Assembly: GCF_005116575.1 (NCBI RefSeq)
Contig: NZ_SWCN01000006.1
Span: 62,001-126,000 of the forward strand
Length of the DNA stretch: 64,000 bases
Reading direction: 5' to 3'
From: Desulforhopalus sp. IMCC35007
Lineage (GTDB): Bacteria > Desulfobacterota > Desulfobulbia > Desulfobulbales > Desulfocapsaceae
The notes below the pieces were generated by a model, which was given only the letters and a program-made list of their open reading frames with translations, made no database searches and was not told the origin of the DNA. Shown in pieces: positions 61,959-64,000 of this stretch; within the stretch, counting starts at the first letter, position 1; the number at the start of each line of letters is the position of its first letter. Made by a program: the position numbers and the translations under genes.

Positions 61959-64000
61959 TCACATGTTTTCCCGGATCTCGGCCAAGCTCTGGAGAAGATC
62001 CTTTTTATGATAGGGTTTTATAATCACCTTATAAATATTGGAGCAGTCCTGGGCTGCCAGGCGCGCGTCTTCTCGTCCTGAGACCAGTATCACCGGCAGG
62101 TCCGGTAATCTCCTGGCAAGTTCGGTGCCGCTTATGGCTGGCATGTCATAATCACTGATGAGTATATCAAAACTTTGCTTACCTGAGGTGACAAGTTTCA
62201 GCGCGGTTAAGGGGTCCTGGAGGGCTGTTACCGTAAAACCCATTTCCTCAAGGATGCGGGGTGTGGTCTGGAGCTGATCGGGGTCATCCTCTACAAAAAG
62301 GATATTGCCTCCGTGTTTTATGTTATTGGAGTAATCCAGTGCTGAGTCGGTTCTTCCTGCCGCCACTGCGGGAAGCAGTATCTCAAAAGTTGTGCCTTTG
62401 TCTTCCTCGGATTTCACCTCAATGCTTCCCTGGTGGCTCTGGATGATACCATGGACAACGGCGAGGCCGAGGCCGGTTCCCTCTGTTTTCGATTTTGTAG
62501 AGAAGAATGGGTCGAAGATTTTATTGATGATGTCCTTGGGGATCCCGGGGCCGTTGTCCTTGACACTGAGCTTGATGAAATCCTTTGCTATTCCCGTTCC
62601 TTTCAGTGGGTCTGTATCATTTTTCTGTAACTTGCTGAGTTCAAGGTGCAGGTATCCTCCCTTGCCTCTCAGGGCATGATATGCATTGGTGGCCAGGTTG
62701 AGGATGGCCTGGTGCATCTGGGTGGGGTTGGCGTTGACAAAAAAGCGTTGATCTTTCTCTATGTGGGACAGCACTTTGATGTTTGCCGGTGTGGATGCCT
62801 CCATGAGGTGGACAACTTCCTGGATAATTTCAGCAAGGTTGGTCGCCTGAAACCCTTCTGTTGATGGTCTGCTGAAGGAAAGGATCTGTTGTACAACCTG
62901 CCCTCCTCGGTGAGCAGCTTTGAGAACACGTTTGAGGTCCGCTTCAGTCTGGGTTCCCGGAGTTATGTCTCCGATAGCCAGTTCCGTTGAATTGATAATT
63001 GAAGTGAGAATGTTATTAAAGTCGTGGGATATACCCCCGGCGAGGGTACCGATGGCCTCAAGTTTTTGTGATTGGAGGAGTTGACGTTCCAGGTTTTGCT
63101 CCTTGGTAATATTTTCAGCCGTCGAGAGGACACCCAGCAGTCTTCCCCCCTGGCCCATCAGTGGAACCTTATTGACCTCCAGCCATGATACACTGTTGTC
63201 TTTTCCTGCAACCTGACGTTTTAGCTTGCGAAATGGCTTTTGACTGTCAAGGACGGCACTGTCAACCGTTTTGGACCACTGGGCATAGTCACTATCGCTA
63301 ATGATATCCTGCGTTTTGAGGTTGATGACCTGCTGGGTGTCTTTAATTCCAAAAAAGTCGGTGAAGGCGCGGTTAACCCCAAGGTATTCTCCCGCTCTGT
63401 TTTTCCAGGAAACGAGTTGGGGGATCGTATCCATGAGCGTTTCCTGGAAACTGAGCTGGTCTTTGATTTTTGCTTCAACCTTCCGTCTTTCAACCATTGC
63501 CACAACCACGGAAATGAACGCCAGGATGAGGAGAAAGAAACTGACGATGATTGTCCAGAAAAGCTCTTTTGAAATGGAGTAAATGGCTGCTGGCTGATTA
63601 ATGATTTTACTGTATGGCGGCAGAAGCTTCTGGTCTATGTCCAGTTTTTTCATTACAGCATAATCAAACAGATAAATTCCCCCGGGTTCATTGAGGATTG
63701 GAAGATCTTCAGCGCGTTTTCCCTTAAGGATCTCCATGGCCATATTGCCTGCGGTTTTACCCTGTTCAAAGCTTGAGAGAACGCGACCGCCGACGGCACC
63801 GTAGCCCACCATAAATTCCCAGGCTGTGTAGATTGGAACATTACTGTGCTGGTAGATGGCCTCACTCACCTCTTCGGAGGTGTAAAAATCACCCGATGGA
63901 GTTGTCTGGTAATAGGGGGCAATGAAAAGCATGCTGTCGTCGCTGAGATTGCTTACTCTTTTCTTGGCTTCATCGAGGCTCAGCTGGATCCAGTATTCGA
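61959..64000 (-). CDS. Hybrid histidine kinase with periplasmic binding-protein sensor (5' end outside window)
   Basis: Partial: the frame is open to the right edge, so the N-terminus is missing; the ATG at 63932 is internal. The sequence starts inside a PF04392-like periplasmic domain (EVSEAIYQHSNVPIYTAWEF, GKTAGNMAMEILKG), then one transmembrane helix, a PAS domain (about 165-275 from the internal ATG), the H-box GGISHDFNNILTS, HATPase motifs DNGPGIPKD and GTGLGLAVVHG, and a C-terminal receiver (LISDYDMP, phospho-Asp). It senses a periplasmic ligand and passes phosphate to the downstream sigma-54 regulator. Confidence 0.93.
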   Translation of the reverse strand, partial: EYWIQLSLDEAKKRVSNLSDDSMLFIAPYYQTTPSGDFYTSEEVSEAIYQHSNVPIYTAWEFMVGYGAVGGRVLSSFEQGKTAGNMAMEILKGKRAEDLPILNEPGGIYLFDYAVMKKLDIDQKLLPPYSKIINQPAAIYSISKELFWTIIVSFFLLILAFISVVVAMVERRKVEAKIKDQLSFQETLMDTIPQLVSWKNRAGEYLGVNRAFTDFFGIKDTQQVINLKTQDIISDSDYAQWSKTVDSAVLDSQKPFRKLKRQVAGKDNSVSWLEVNKVPLMGQGGRLLGVLSTAENITKEQNLERQLLQSQKLEAIGTLAGGISHDFNNILTSIINSTELAIGDITPGTQTEADLKRVLKAAHRGGQVVQQILSFSRPSTEGFQATNLAEIIQEVVHLMEASTPANIKVLSHIEKDQRFFVNANPTQMHQAILNLATNAYHALRGKGGYLHLELSKLQKNDTDPLKGTGIAKDFIKLSVKDNGPGIPKDIINKIFDPFFSTKSKTEGTGLGLAVVHGIIQSHQGSIEVKSEEDKGTTFEILLPAVAAGRTDSALDYSNNIKHGGNILFVEDDPDQLQTTPRILEEMGFTVTALQDPLTALKLVTSGKQSFDILISDYDMPAISGTELARRLPDLPVILVSGREDARLAAQDCSNIYKVIIKPYHKKDLLQSLAEIRENM

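Noticed and set aside
1-64000. tRNA, rRNA, CRISPR arrays and insertion sequences
   Set aside because: Intergenic regions were read for T-loop motifs, regularly spaced repeats and transposase frames; none was convincing.

Overview
The window looks like chromosomal DNA of an anaerobic, lactate- and hydrogen-using Desulfobacterota, most likely a Desulfobulbales-type sulfate reducer or relative. This is inferred from gene content: a membrane-linked [NiFe] hydrogenase with a complete maturation set, a fused LldEF-type lactate dehydrogenase beside LldG as known in Desulfovibrio, a long-form Pta, and many cysteine-rich redox proteins. No dsr, apr or sat gene lies in the window, so sulfate reduction itself is not shown. 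No rRNA, tRNA, CRISPR array or insertion sequence was recognised.

Layout. 1-13.4 kb (+): the tail of an unknown gene, a membrane DnaJ-domain protein, and a surface-polysaccharide cluster: WbpM-type dehydratase, Wzx-like flippase, methyltransferase, three GT4 glycosyltransferases, a candidate polymerase, an epimerase and a small phosphoglycosyl transferase. This part is visibly AT-richer than the rest, which is usual for exchangeable polysaccharide loci. 13.5-15.6 kb (-): three secreted proteins in tandem (cohesin-like, STN domain with EPLTG repeats, small secreted protein). 15.8-20 kb: a short ORF interrupted by TGA, a large secreted glycoside-hydrolase-like protein and a DegP-type protease. 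20.2-22.3 kb: pta.

22.4-32.8 kb (-): one long gene run transcribed right to left: hydrogenase small subunit, large subunit, cytochrome b, hypF, hypC, hypD, hypE, maturation protease, hypA, hypB. A 690-bp region rich in the motif TTGTGC precedes it. 33.4-39.3 kb: housekeeping genes (pcnB, an NPD-type flavoenzyme, hisS, aspS). 39.4-42.8 kb: a TauE-type exporter and a secreted metalloprotease with a dockerin-like tail.

43-60 kb: mostly carbon and lactate metabolism. There are two different LUD-domain lactate-oxidation sets (lutABC followed by two transporters; lldG-lldEF with a GntR regulator), an FMN alpha-hydroxy-acid enzyme and citrate synthase. Among them are an orphan periplasmic binding protein, a DUF533/TerB-like protein, a BON-LysM protein, a NifU-like scaffold, Hsp33 and a chalcone-isomerase-like protein. 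60.5-64 kb (-): a two-gene phosphorelay, a hybrid histidine kinase with a periplasmic binding-protein sensor (cut by the window end) and a sigma-54 response regulator.

Together the core genes describe lactate or H2 as electron donors, acetyl-CoA/acetyl-phosphate conversion by Pta, and entry of acetyl-CoA into the citrate cycle. The left part builds the cell surface. The least explained parts are the cohesin/STN/small-protein cassette, the TGA-interrupted ORF, the TTGTGC cluster upstream of the hydrogenase, and a hairpin that buries the ribosome-binding site of the NifU-like gene.
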